Source: Halomonas sp. 1513
GTDB taxonomy: Bacteria > Pseudomonadota > Gammaproteobacteria > Pseudomonadales > Halomonadaceae
Assembly (NCBI GenBank): GCA_001971685.1
Contig: CP019326.1
Location: 2,170,001 to 2,234,000, forward strand
Direction of reading: 5' to 3'
DNA: 64,000 nucleotides
Part shown: positions 17,613-24,976 of the stretch, in pieces
Layout: every line of letters begins with the position of its first letter
Numbering within the stretch: position 1 is the first letter of the stretch
Position numbers and translations under genes: made by a program
The notes under the pieces: generated by a model
The model's database searches: none
Seen by the model: the letters and a program-made list of their open reading frames with translations, nothing else
Told to the model about the DNA's origin: nothing

Positions 17613-18304
17613 GCGACCCCGACGAGCGCCATCTCGCCGCCGGCGAATATGTGCTGGGCACGCTCGACGCCCAGCAGAAGGCGCGCTTCGAAGCGCTGCT
17701 GGCGGTCAGCCACGACCTGCAGAACGACGTGGCGCGCTGGCGCGAGCACCTGCAGCTGTTCAACGACCAGCTCGACCCGCGCCTGCCGCCCGCCGAGGTG
17801 TGGCGGCGCATCGCCAGCGCTACCGGTATTGCGCCACGCCCCTGGTGGCAGTCGCTGGGCATATGGCGCACCGCCAGCGGCACCTTTGCCGCGGCAGCAC
17901 TGGCACTCGGGCTGCTGTGGAGCCAGAGCGATATCACACCGCTTCCCGACGATGGCCAGGCCGTCTACGTGGTACTCGACGAGCAGCGCACGCCGGGCTG
18001 GATCATCAGCGCGACGGATAGCGGTGAGCTCTACGTCCAGGCCGTGCAGCCCACCCAGGTTGGCGCCCAGCAGACCGGCGAGCTGTGGCTGATCGCCGAC
18101 GAGACGCCGATCTCGCTGGGCCTGCTGCCCAGCGAAGGGCGTCACACCCTGGCGCCCAGCGAGGAACTGCGCGAGCTGCTGATGACCGCCGATCTTGCGG
18201 TCAGCGTCGAACCGGAGGGCGGTGCCCCGGAGGGCCAACCGACAGGGCCGATCATCGACTCCGGTCGCATGACCCCGGTGCGCGGCGGCACCTTCACCTT
18301 CTAG
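17591..18304 (+). CDS. RskA-type anti-sigma factor
   Basis: Membrane anti-sigma partner of the preceding sigma factor (237 aa). The cytoplasmic N-terminus has the AAGEYVLGTLDAQQKARFEALL motif that clamps the sigma factor. One transmembrane helix lies near residues 97-113 (ASGTFAAAALALGLLWSQ), and the periplasmic C-terminal domain contains YVVLDEQRTPGWIIS and the GELWLIADETPISLGLLP strand typical of RskA. The ATG at 17591 gives the compact protein. The stop codon TAG forms a shared CTAG with the convergent lhgO stop. Confidence 0.88.
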   Translation: MSDDWDLSDPDERHLAAGEYVLGTLDAQQKARFEALLAVSHDLQNDVARWREHLQLFNDQLDPRLPPAEVWRRIASATGIAPRPWWQSLGIWRTASGTFAAAALALGLLWSQSDITPLPDDGQAVYVVLDEQRTPGWIISATDSGELYVQAVQPTQVGAQQTGELWLIADETPISLGLLPSEGRHTLAPSEELRELLMTADLAVSVEPEGGAPEGQPTGPIIDSGRMTPVRGGTFTF

Positions 18305-19497
18305 GCATCGACCTGGGCACGCACCTTGTCGACGATATGCGCGCCGATCGGCAGCGCCGAGGTGGCCGCCGGCGACGGCGCATTGCAGACGTTGACGGTG
18401 CGCCGCGTGTTGACGAACAGGAAGTCGTCGATCAGCTTGCCCTCCCGCGATACCGCCTGGGCGCGCACCCCCGAGGGATAGGGGCCCAGGTCGTCGAGGG
18501 TCAGGCTCGGGCAGTACTTGCGCACCTCCTCGAGATAGCCCTTGCGAAACAGCGAATTCTTCATCTCCACCAGCCCTGGCCGCAGGTTCTTGCCCAGCGC
18601 CTTGAGAATGCCAGGGTTGGAGAACATCCTAGCCATGTCGAGCAGCGACACGTCGGACTTGCGATAGCCCTCGCGCTTGAGTGCCAGCACCGCGTTGGGA
18701 CCGACCGTGACGCTGCCGTCGATCATGCGCGTCAGGTGTACGCCGAGAAACGGCATCGAGGGATCGGGAATCGGGTAAATCAGGTGCTTGACGATGCGGT
18801 TGCGGGTGGCCGGCAGCTGGTAGTACTCGCCGCGGAACGGACAGATGGTGAACCCCGGGTTCTTGCCCAGCATGCGCACCAGGCGGTCGGCCATCAGTCC
18901 CGAGCAGGACACCAGGTAGCGGCTGACGAAGTCGCCCTGGCGGGTCTTAAGCACCACCTCGTGGGGGCGCTCCTCGATGCCGGTGACCTCGGTGGCGAAC
19001 TGCAGCTCACCGCCCTGGCGCTCGAACTCGGCGGCCATGGCCCGCGCCACCTCGGCGTAGTCGACGATGCCGCTGGACGGCACCAGGATCGCCCCCTCGC
19101 CGACGATATTGGGCTCCCGCTCATGCAGCTCATCGGCACTCAGCCAGTGGCGCTCCAGGCCGTTGGCCTCGGTCCGCTCCCACAGCGCCTGCATACGCTC
19201 CAGCTCCAGCGCGTTGGTGGCGACCAGCAGCTTGCCGCAGGTGTCGTAGGCGATCCCGTGCTCATCGCAGAACGCCTTGGTAGCGCGGTTACCGGCCAGG
19301 CAGAAGCGCGCCTTGAGACTCCCCGGCGCGTAGTAGACCCCGGCGTGGATCACGCCGCTGTTGTGCCCGCTCTGGTGGCGCGCCGGCCCCTCCTCCTTGT
19401 CGAGCAGCAGCATGCGGCGCCCCGGATAGACGCGGTTGAGCTGCATGGCCGTGGAGAGCCCGAGAATTCCGCCGCCGATGATGATGAAATCGTACAC
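18301..19497 (-). CDS. lhgO: L-2-hydroxyglutarate oxidase/dehydrogenase
   Basis: FAD-dependent DAO-family enzyme (398 aa) that oxidises L-2-hydroxyglutarate to 2-oxoglutarate and feeds electrons to the respiratory chain. The N-terminal dinucleotide motif is DFIIIGGGILGLSTAMQLNR, followed by DKEEGPARHQSGHNSGVIHAG, a close match to the LhgO signature. The C-terminus has NVCNAPSPAATSALPIG. In other bacteria it acts after CsiD in glutarate/lysine catabolism; no csiD is in this window. It is divergent from a GntR/FCD regulator, and a palindrome lies between them. Confidence 0.92.
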   Translation of the reverse strand: MYDFIIIGGGILGLSTAMQLNRVYPGRRMLLLDKEEGPARHQSGHNSGVIHAGVYYAPGSLKARFCLAGNRATKAFCDEHGIAYDTCGKLLVATNALELERMQALWERTEANGLERHWLSADELHEREPNIVGEGAILVPSSGIVDYAEVARAMAAEFERQGGELQFATEVTGIEERPHEVVLKTRQGDFVSRYLVSCSGLMADRLVRMLGKNPGFTICPFRGEYYQLPATRNRIVKHLIYPIPDPSMPFLGVHLTRMIDGSVTVGPNAVLALKREGYRKSDVSLLDMARMFSNPGILKALGKNLRPGLVEMKNSLFRKGYLEEVRKYCPSLTLDDLGPYPSGVRAQAVSREGKLIDDFLFVNTRRTVNVCNAPSPAATSALPIGAHIVDKVRAQVDA

Positions 19498-19550
19498 ACG
19501 CGCCTCACGCTAGGCTGAATGTTGACGTTATTGGATAATATCAGCTTCCA

Positions 19551-19565
19551 GGCGAATATTTCGCC
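19551..19565. promoter_or_regulatory. Palindromic operator candidate for the lhgO/GntR pair
   Basis: GGCGAA-TAT-TTCGCC is a perfect 6+6 inverted repeat in the 126-bp divergent region. It is 54 bp from the lhgO start and 58 bp from the regulator start, so a bound GntR-family dimer could control both genes. Confidence 0.6.
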
Positions 19566-19623
19566 AGTTCAGCGCGGTTTGAGTATCATCCAGAGCAGCA
19601 TCGTCACTCAGCCAAGGATCGCC

Positions 19624-20322
19624 ATGCCCTCGACCACGGACAGCCAACCGCGCCAGAACCTCGCCATCAGCGCCTATCAAAGCCTCAAGCGCGACATCAC
19701 TCGCGGCCAGTTCCGCCCCGGTGAAAAGCTGCTGATGAGCAAACTCAAGGAGTGCTACGGTCTCGGGGTTGGCCCGCTGCGCGAAGCGCTCTCGCAGCTG
19801 GTGGCGGAACGTCTGGTGGTCGCCATCAGCCAGCGCGGCTACCGGGTCGCGCCGATGTCACTGGCTGAACTCCACGACCTCTACGACGCTCGCTCACAGC
19901 TCGAGGCCATGCTGCTGCGCCTGGCCATCGAGCGCGGCGACGATGCCTGGGAGGCGGATATCCTGGCCAAGGCCCATACCCTGTCGCGGGTCATGGAGGT
20001 CAACGGCCCGGACGAGGTACTCGACGTCTGGGACAGCCGCCACAAGGCGTTTCACACCGCCATGGTGGCCGGCTGCAACTCCCCGCATTTAATGCAGGTG
20101 CGCGACAGCCTGTTCGACCAGGTCGAGCGCTACCGCCATCTATGGCTGCGCGAAACGGTGTTCTCCGAGACGGCACTCGAGGCCAAGCGCCAGGAGCACG
20201 CCGCCCTGGTCGAGGTGGTACTGGCCCGCGATGCCGAGCGCGCCAGCGCGATGATGTGCGAGCACCTGATGACGCCGGTGCCGATCATCACCGATACCAT
20301 GCGTCGCCAGGGCTTGCTGTAA
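19624..20322 (+). CDS. GntR-family regulator, FCD subfamily (GlaR/CsiR-like)
   Basis: Regulator of 232 aa. The winged helix spans about residues 15-85 (AYQSLKRDITRGQFRPGEKLLMSKLKE, GPLREALSQLVAERLV, QRGYRVAPMS). The all-helical FCD domain carries the metal-binding pattern with an Asp/Arg pair (LYDARSQLEAMLLRLAIERG), HKAFHTAMVAGC, and a late EHAALVEVVLARDAERASAMM. It resembles the CsiR/GlaR repressors that respond to glutarate or 2-hydroxyglutarate, which fits the divergent lhgO. The ATG at 19624 is preceded by AAGGA; the in-frame ATG at 19519 would run across the operator. Confidence 0.9.
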   Translation: MPSTTDSQPRQNLAISAYQSLKRDITRGQFRPGEKLLMSKLKECYGLGVGPLREALSQLVAERLVVAISQRGYRVAPMSLAELHDLYDARSQLEAMLLRLAIERGDDAWEADILAKAHTLSRVMEVNGPDEVLDVWDSRHKAFHTAMVAGCNSPHLMQVRDSLFDQVERYRHLWLRETVFSETALEAKRQEHAALVEVVLARDAERASAMMCEHLMTPVPIITDTMRRQGLL

Positions 20323-20325
20323 CAG

Positions 20326-20646
20326 CTAACTGGCCAGCTTGAGGCCGATTAGCCCGGCCAGAATCAGCACCAGGCTGAATAGCCGCCAAGGGTTGGCGCT
20401 GTCGCCGTAGATCACGATGCCCAGCAGCACCGTGCCTATCGCACCGATTCCCACCCAGATGGCATAGGCGGTGCCCACCGGCAGGCTCTTCATGGCCAAT
20501 GAGAGAAGATAGAAGCTCGCCGCCATGGTGACCACGGTAAACACGCTGGCCAGTGGCCGGGTGAAACCGTGGGAGGCCTTGAGCCCCAGCGCCCAGGCGA
20601 CTTCCAGCAGCCCTGCCGCCAGCAGGTAGATCCAGGCAATATGCAT
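20326..20646 (-). CDS. gdx: Guanidinium exporter (SMR family, Gdx/SugE)
   Basis: Four-helix small multidrug resistance protein (106 aa). The first helix has the essential glutamate in AAGLLEVAWALGLK (E15). The GLKASHGFTRP loop, SLPVGTAYAIWVGIGAIGTVLLG and a YGDSANPWRL stretch match the SugE/Gdx branch rather than EmrE. Gdx proteins export guanidinium in exchange for protons. The assignment is strengthened by a two-hairpin guanidine-II riboswitch directly upstream (20667-20710). It is convergent with the GntR gene, with only three bases between the stops. Confidence 0.95.
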   Translation of the reverse strand: MHIAWIYLLAAGLLEVAWALGLKASHGFTRPLASVFTVVTMAASFYLLSLAMKSLPVGTAYAIWVGIGAIGTVLLGIVIYGDSANPWRLFSLVLILAGLIGLKLAS

Positions 20647-20666
20647 GAACGATGACTCACGTCGGG

Positions 20667-20710
20667 CGGGGCCGTCCCCGAAACGGCAGGCACGCGCCGA
20701 GTCGTCCCGG
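20667..20710 (-). promoter_or_regulatory. Guanidine-II (mini-ykkC) riboswitch
   Basis: On the minus strand two short hairpins each present an ACGR tetraloop. P1 (20710-20697) is CCGGG-ACGA-CUCGG with one G-U pair, and P2 (20680-20667) is CGGGG-ACGG-CCCCG, perfectly paired. They are separated by 16 nt. This is the complete signature of the guanidine-II class, in which the two loops dock and bind guanidinium. P2 ends 20 nt before the gdx start codon, so ligand binding probably frees the ribosome-binding region and turns on translation. Confidence 0.9.
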
Positions 20711-20734
20711 GCGTGAGAATGCAGTTAGCGAGCC

Positions 20735-20762
20735 ATTCTAGCCACTCGGCAGGATGGGTCAA
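20735..20762 (-). promoter_or_regulatory. Sigma-70 promoter of gdx
   Basis: TTGACC (20762-20757) and TAGAAT (20740-20735) are separated by 16 bp on the minus strand. Transcription would start near 20728 and place the guanidine-II hairpins at the very 5' end of the leader, as expected for this riboswitch. Confidence 0.75.
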
Positions 20763-20826
20763 CGCCTCTGGGGCCTGAGGACCAACCGAGCATAGGTAAT
20801 CGCAGCACTGCTGGGACTGATCCGTC

Positions 20827-20911
20827 GGCAGGCCTACGAGGAGGCGCTGTAAACCATCCCTGGGCGCTACCGATGCCATCCATGGCATCGAAACCTCCTC
20901 TTCGACCTGCC
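20827..20911. repeat. Nested inverted-repeat element in intergenic region
   Basis: Three sets of arms are nested: GGCAGG (20827-20832) with CCTGCC (20906-20911), GAGGAGG (20838-20844) with CCTCCTC (20894-20900), and CGATGCCAT (20871-20879) with ATGGCATCG (20882-20890). It sits 27 bp after the kinase stop codon. It could be a long hairpin that ends the bkd-kinase transcript or a dispersed intergenic repeat. I have an impression of similar elements in halomonad genomes but cannot verify it here. Confidence 0.5.
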
Positions 20912-20938
20912 CCCGGCGTCCCTCACTAGGAGTAGCTA

Positions 20939-22762
20939 CTAACCATGATCGGCCCCGGCACGCGGGTTGGCCGGATAGTAGCGCTCGGGCAGGCGTTCGA
21001 TATGGGTAAAGAAGCGGGTGTCCTTGTAGGGCATCTTCATATAGCCCGATACCCCGAGCCCCTCGATCTGATCGATCGCCGCGAGAATCGTTGCTAACAG
21101 CTCGGCGAAGGCAGGTTCCTGGCTGGGGTCGAGCAGCCGGTAGTAGCTGTGTATCTTGAGGTGGGTGGGCAGCGCCTCGAAGATGATCATGCCGGTATGG
21201 CGAATGCCGTTGAGCGCCTCCAGCGCATTGATGATGGTCGCCGGCAGCACCAATAGCTCCTCCGGGTCCGGGCCATCCTCGAAGTAGGAGTGCACGCGAC
21301 TGTCGTCCTCGAGCTCGGGTACCGCGCTGACCTCATAGGGCAGCGCCATGCCCGGCACGGCACGAAACGGCGCGTCGGGCCCTGTGCGATCGATGTGCAG
21401 GGTGTCGCGGGCGTTGAACAGGCAGCTCTTGAAGATACCCTGGCGGTAGATGGCACGGGCCAGTTGGACCATGGCGTTGACCGCGCTGACGAAGGCGTCG
21501 CGTCGCGACGGGTCATGCAGGTTGAGCGAGGTGTCGATATAGACCCCGTCGCGCTCCCAGCGCACCGCCAGGCCACCGACCACCGGATAGCGCCCCAGCC
21601 GGCTGACCGCCGCCAGGAAGGCCTTCTCGGTGTCGCCCATGCCCTGCATGAACTGCTTGTAGTAGCGGTCGAGCTGCACGTCGTTGACCTCGGCAGGCGA
21701 CGCCGCAGCCCCCTCCTCGCGCAGGAAGGCCTTGCGCGAACTGTAGACCACGGTGTCGATGTCGCGGTCGGCGCGGCGGCTCCAGACCGGCACCAAAGGT
21801 GCCGGCGGCGAGCCGGGCAGGTCGAGCATCACGTGGCGCGCCAGGCGCGGCATCTCACGCAGGAAGTAGTCGCCGGCGCGGTAGCGCAGCGCGGGGTCGT
21901 CGTCGAGCAGTGCCTCCAGTACCCGCGCGAACTCCTTGGGCAGCCCCAGCGAGGTCGGCGGTATGGCGCGCCAGGCGAAGCGACACGACTGCCCCGCCGC
22001 CAGCGCATACAGCGTGGCCGCCGCGCCCTGCTCATCGAAACGCGGCGACGACAGCGCGCCGTTGAGCTGTTCCTCACCGATGAAATAGACATCGCCGAGC
22101 CGCGCATTGGTGTGCTGCAGGTCATCCGCCATCAGCGAGGCGATGCCGCTGGCCAGATGCTGGTGCTGGGCATCGAGCTGAGCGAACACCGACGAGCCCC
22201 AGTCGATCAGCGCAACGCGCTCGCTGGCGGCATCGAACACCAGGTTAGAGGGCTTGATATCGCCGTGCACCACCACCCGCGACCCGCTGCGCAAGGCGCG
22301 CAGGATATCCGCCAACTGCGCGGCAATATGCACCACCAGCCGCGGGCTCAGCGGCCCCTCGCGCAGCGAGACCTCCTCCAGGTTGAGCCCCGGGGCGCGC
22401 TCCATGACCAGGATCGACTGCTGGCGCACGCGCTGAAAGGCCACCAGCCGCGGTACCTGAGGGTGGTCGACCTGCTCGAGCATGAAGGCCTCCTCCTCGA
22501 GGCGTGCCTGTAGCTGGGCCGGCAGGGTAATGCGGTTGAACTTGAACACCAGCCAGGTGCTCTCCAGCGCTCTGGGGCGGCCGGCAAACACGAAGCCGTA
22601 GGCGCCCTTGCCGATCAGCGCAATATCCTGATAGCCGAGTTGCTCGAGCTGCGAGCGACACAGCGCTACCCAATCCTTGAGCTTGCGCGCATCGTCGTGG
22701 CTGAGCAGGTAGATCGACTGCTCTTCGGGGATATAGAACTGCTGCAGCGGCGCCTCGCTCAT
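20939..22762 (-). CDS. Hanks-type Ser/Thr protein kinase with unknown C-terminal domain
   Basis: Protein of 607 aa. An N-terminal kinase domain (about residues 45-310) shows the glycine loop LIGKGAYGFVFAG, a lysine in WLVFKFNR, a glutamate-bearing helix (EEEAFMLEQVDHPQVPRL), the catalytic loop VVHGDIKPSNLVF and a DWG in place of DFG (VALIDWGSS). All residues needed for activity seem present. The C-terminal 290 residues (from DIDTVVYSSRKAFLREEG) match nothing I recognise, and no transmembrane segment is seen. It starts 10 bp after the E2 gene, so it is the last gene of the branched-chain oxoacid dehydrogenase operon, where it may phosphorylate that complex. Confidence 0.88.
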   Translation of the reverse strand: MSEAPLQQFYIPEEQSIYLLSHDDARKLKDWVALCRSQLEQLGYQDIALIGKGAYGFVFAGRPRALESTWLVFKFNRITLPAQLQARLEEEAFMLEQVDHPQVPRLVAFQRVRQQSILVMERAPGLNLEEVSLREGPLSPRLVVHIAAQLADILRALRSGSRVVVHGDIKPSNLVFDAASERVALIDWGSSVFAQLDAQHQHLASGIASLMADDLQHTNARLGDVYFIGEEQLNGALSSPRFDEQGAAATLYALAAGQSCRFAWRAIPPTSLGLPKEFARVLEALLDDDPALRYRAGDYFLREMPRLARHVMLDLPGSPPAPLVPVWSRRADRDIDTVVYSSRKAFLREEGAAASPAEVNDVQLDRYYKQFMQGMGDTEKAFLAAVSRLGRYPVVGGLAVRWERDGVYIDTSLNLHDPSRRDAFVSAVNAMVQLARAIYRQGIFKSCLFNARDTLHIDRTGPDAPFRAVPGMALPYEVSAVPELEDDSRVHSYFEDGPDPEELLVLPATIINALEALNGIRHTGMIIFEALPTHLKIHSYYRLLDPSQEPAFAELLATILAAIDQIEGLGVSGYMKMPYKDTRFFTHIERLPERYYPANPRAGADHG

Positions 22763-22772
22763 CGCGGTCCCC

Positions 22773-23981
22773 TCAACCGAGATGCAGCAGCATCGATTCC
22801 GGGGCCTCCAGGTAGCCCTTCCACGCCTGACAGAAGCGTGCCATGTCGCCGCCGTCGAGGACGCGATGATCGCCGGCCCAGGTAACCGTGATGATCGCCC
22901 GCGACACTACCGCGCCGTCCGCATCGAAGCGCGGCAGGTGCTGCACCCGGCCGATGGCGCCGATCGCCACCTGGGGCGCGCTGATGATCGGCGTCGCATA
23001 GGTGCCGCCCAGCGCGCCGATGTTGGATAGCGTGATGGTCGCCCCCTTCAGATCGTCGCCGCCCACTCGGCCGTCGCGGGCAGCCTGGGTCAGGCGCGCG
23101 ATCTCGCCGGCCAGGGTCAACAGGCTATGCTCCTCGACGTGGCGCACCACCGGTACGATCAACCCCGCGGGGCTGTCCACCGCCATGCCGATATGACAGT
23201 GCTGATGAAAGTGCACCTCATCGCTCTCGGGTCGATAGCCGGCGTTGATGCGGGGATGCTCCGCCAGCGCCAACGCCAGGGACTTCATGAACAGCGCCAT
23301 CAGCGTCAGCCGCTGGCCAGCCGCGTCGGCCGAGGCCTTGAGCCGTCCATGCAGCGCCAGCAGCGACGTGACATCGATCTCCTCGCCGTAGTGGAAGTGC
23401 GGAATCGACACCGCCTCGCGCATATGCCGGGCCATCGCCGCGCGCAGCCCGCTCTGTTGCTCGACGCGTGCCGCCGTCTCGCTGCTCGCAGCGGGCCGTG
23501 ACGCCGCATCTGGCCGCTGAATCGCCTGCAGGTCCTCCTTCAGGACCCGGCCATCCTTGCCGGAGCCCGTCACCTCGTTCAGCGCCACGCCCAGCTCCCG
23601 CGCCAGGCGTCGCACCGCAGGGCTCGCCGGAACGCGCCGCGGACGCGGCGCCGCTTCGCCGGCCGCGGCACGAACGGCATCGGGCTCAGGCGAGGTTGGC
23701 GCTGCCTCGCCCAACGCCCCCGCGCTCTCGGCCTCGCCCTCCTGCCCGCTGCCCTGATAGCTGAACAGCGCCGAGTGCACCCTGGCGCTCTCGCCCTCGG
23801 CATAGTGCAGCGCCGTGACCCGGCCGCTCTCCGGGGCGGTGATCTCGACCAGCGCCTTGTCGGTCATCACCTCGACCACCGGCTGGTCCTCATGGATCTC
23901 GTCGCCCTCGCTGACCAGCCACTTGACCACTTCACACTCGACGATGCCCTCACCGATATCGGGCAGTTTGAATTCGCTCAT
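22773..23981 (-). CDS. bkdB: Branched-chain 2-oxoacid dehydrogenase E2 (dihydrolipoyl acyltransferase)
   Basis: Core acyltransferase (402 aa) of the complex that converts branched 2-oxoacids from Val, Leu and Ile to acyl-CoA. It has one lipoyl domain (residues 1-77, lipoylated K42 in VMTDKALVEI), an Ala/Pro/Glu linker, a peripheral-subunit-binding domain (about 117-150, VPASPAVRRLARELGV) and the catalytic domain ending with HRVLDGGDMARF, which holds the active-site histidine and aspartate. It lies 16 bp after the E1 beta gene and before the kinase gene. No E3 gene follows, so a shared dihydrolipoyl dehydrogenase is presumably used. Confidence 0.93.
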   Translation of the reverse strand: MSEFKLPDIGEGIVECEVVKWLVSEGDEIHEDQPVVEVMTDKALVEITAPESGRVTALHYAEGESARVHSALFSYQGSGQEGEAESAGALGEAAPTSPEPDAVRAAAGEAAPRPRRVPASPAVRRLARELGVALNEVTGSGKDGRVLKEDLQAIQRPDAASRPAASSETAARVEQQSGLRAAMARHMREAVSIPHFHYGEEIDVTSLLALHGRLKASADAAGQRLTLMALFMKSLALALAEHPRINAGYRPESDEVHFHQHCHIGMAVDSPAGLIVPVVRHVEEHSLLTLAGEIARLTQAARDGRVGGDDLKGATITLSNIGALGGTYATPIISAPQVAIGAIGRVQHLPRFDADGAVVSRAIITVTWAGDHRVLDGGDMARFCQAWKGYLEAPESMLLHLG

Positions 23982-23997
23982 GACACGACTCCCATCC

Positions 23998-24975
23998 CTA
24001 GAAATTGACGCTGGCGCGGATCGCCTCGAGGATCTTCAACGCATCGGGCAGATACTCCTTTTCCAGGGTCAGCGGAAACGGCGTATCCAACCCGGTGACC
24101 CGGGCGATGGGCGACTCCAGATACAGGAAGCAGCGCTGCTGGATGGTGGCAGAGATCTCGGCGGCGAAGCCGCCGGTGAGCGGCGCTTCGTGGCTGATCA
24201 CCAGACGGCCGGTCTTGAACACCGAGTCGGCCACGCAGTCGCGATCCCAGGGCAGGATGCTGCGCAGGTCGATCACCTCGCAGGAGATGCCCTCGCGCTC
24301 GGCGAGCTCGGCGGCCTCCTCGAGGATCGGCATCTGCGCCCCCCACGCCACCAGGGTGATGTCGGCCCCCTCCTTGACTACCTCGGCCTCGCCCAGCGGC
24401 AGCTGGTAGTCGCCCTCGGGCACCTCGCCGCTGGAGGCCCGGTAGAGCCGCTTGGGCTCGAAGAACAGCACCGGGTTGGGGTCGCGGATCGACGCCAGCA
24501 GCAGCCCCTTGGCCTGGTGCGGATTGCGCGGCACTACCACCTTGAGGCCGGGGGTGTGGGCGAAGTAGGCCTCCGGCGACTGCGAATGGTAGTGGCCGCC
24601 GGAGATGCCGCCACCGTAGGGGGTGCGAATCGTCAGGCCGCCGACGTCGAACAGACTGCCCGAACGGTAGCGGAACTTGGCACTCTCGTTGACGATCTGG
24701 TCGAAGGCGGGATAGATGTAGTCGGCGAACTGGATCTCGGCGACCGCTCTGTGGCCCTGGGCGGCCAGGCCGTTGGCGAAGCCGACGATGCCCTGCTCCA
24801 CCAGCGGCGTATTGAAACAGCGCGCCTTGCCGTATTTCTCCTGCAGGTGGCTGGTGGCGCGGAACACTCCGCCGAAGCTGCCCACGTCCTCGCCGAAACA
24901 GATCACCCGCGGGTCGCTGTCCATGGCCACATCCAGCGCCTGATTGATCGCCTGAAGCATGTTCATGTGCGCCAT
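23998..24975 (-). CDS. bkdA2: Branched-chain 2-oxoacid dehydrogenase E1 beta subunit
   Basis: Thiamine-diphosphate-dependent decarboxylase subunit (325 aa). [47 protein letters not shown] and [18 protein letters not shown] are E1 beta hallmarks, and the C-terminal domain carries [23 protein letters not shown] sequence. The ATG at 24975 lies one base after the E1 alpha stop; upstream in-frame starts only read back through E1 alpha in another frame. It forms the alpha2-beta2 E1 with the preceding gene product. Confidence 0.94.
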   Translation of the reverse strand: MAHMNMLQAINQALDVAMDSDPRVICFGEDVGSFGGVFRATSHLQEKYGKARCFNTPLVEQGIVGFANGLAAQGHRAVAEIQFADYIYPAFDQIVNESAKFRYRSGSLFDVGGLTIRTPYGGGISGGHYHSQSPEAYFAHTPGLKVVVPRNPHQAKGLLLASIRDPNPVLFFEPKRLYRASSGEVPEGDYQLPLGEAEVVKEGADITLVAWGAQMPILEEAAELAEREGISCEVIDLRSILPWDRDCVADSVFKTGRLVISHEAPLTGGFAAEISATIQQRCFLYLESPIARVTGLDTPFPLTLEKEYLPDALKILEAIRASVNF

Positions 24976-24976
24976 G

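Noticed and set aside
17058..18304. Link between the sigma/anti-sigma pair and the neighbouring lhgO
   Set aside because: They are convergent with no shared promoter region, and LhgO has its own divergent GntR regulator.
20939..22762. Calling the kinase a BCKDH kinase orthologue
   Set aside because: Mitochondrial BCKDH kinase has a GHKL histidine-kinase-like fold. This protein has Hanks-type motifs, so any shared role would be convergent.
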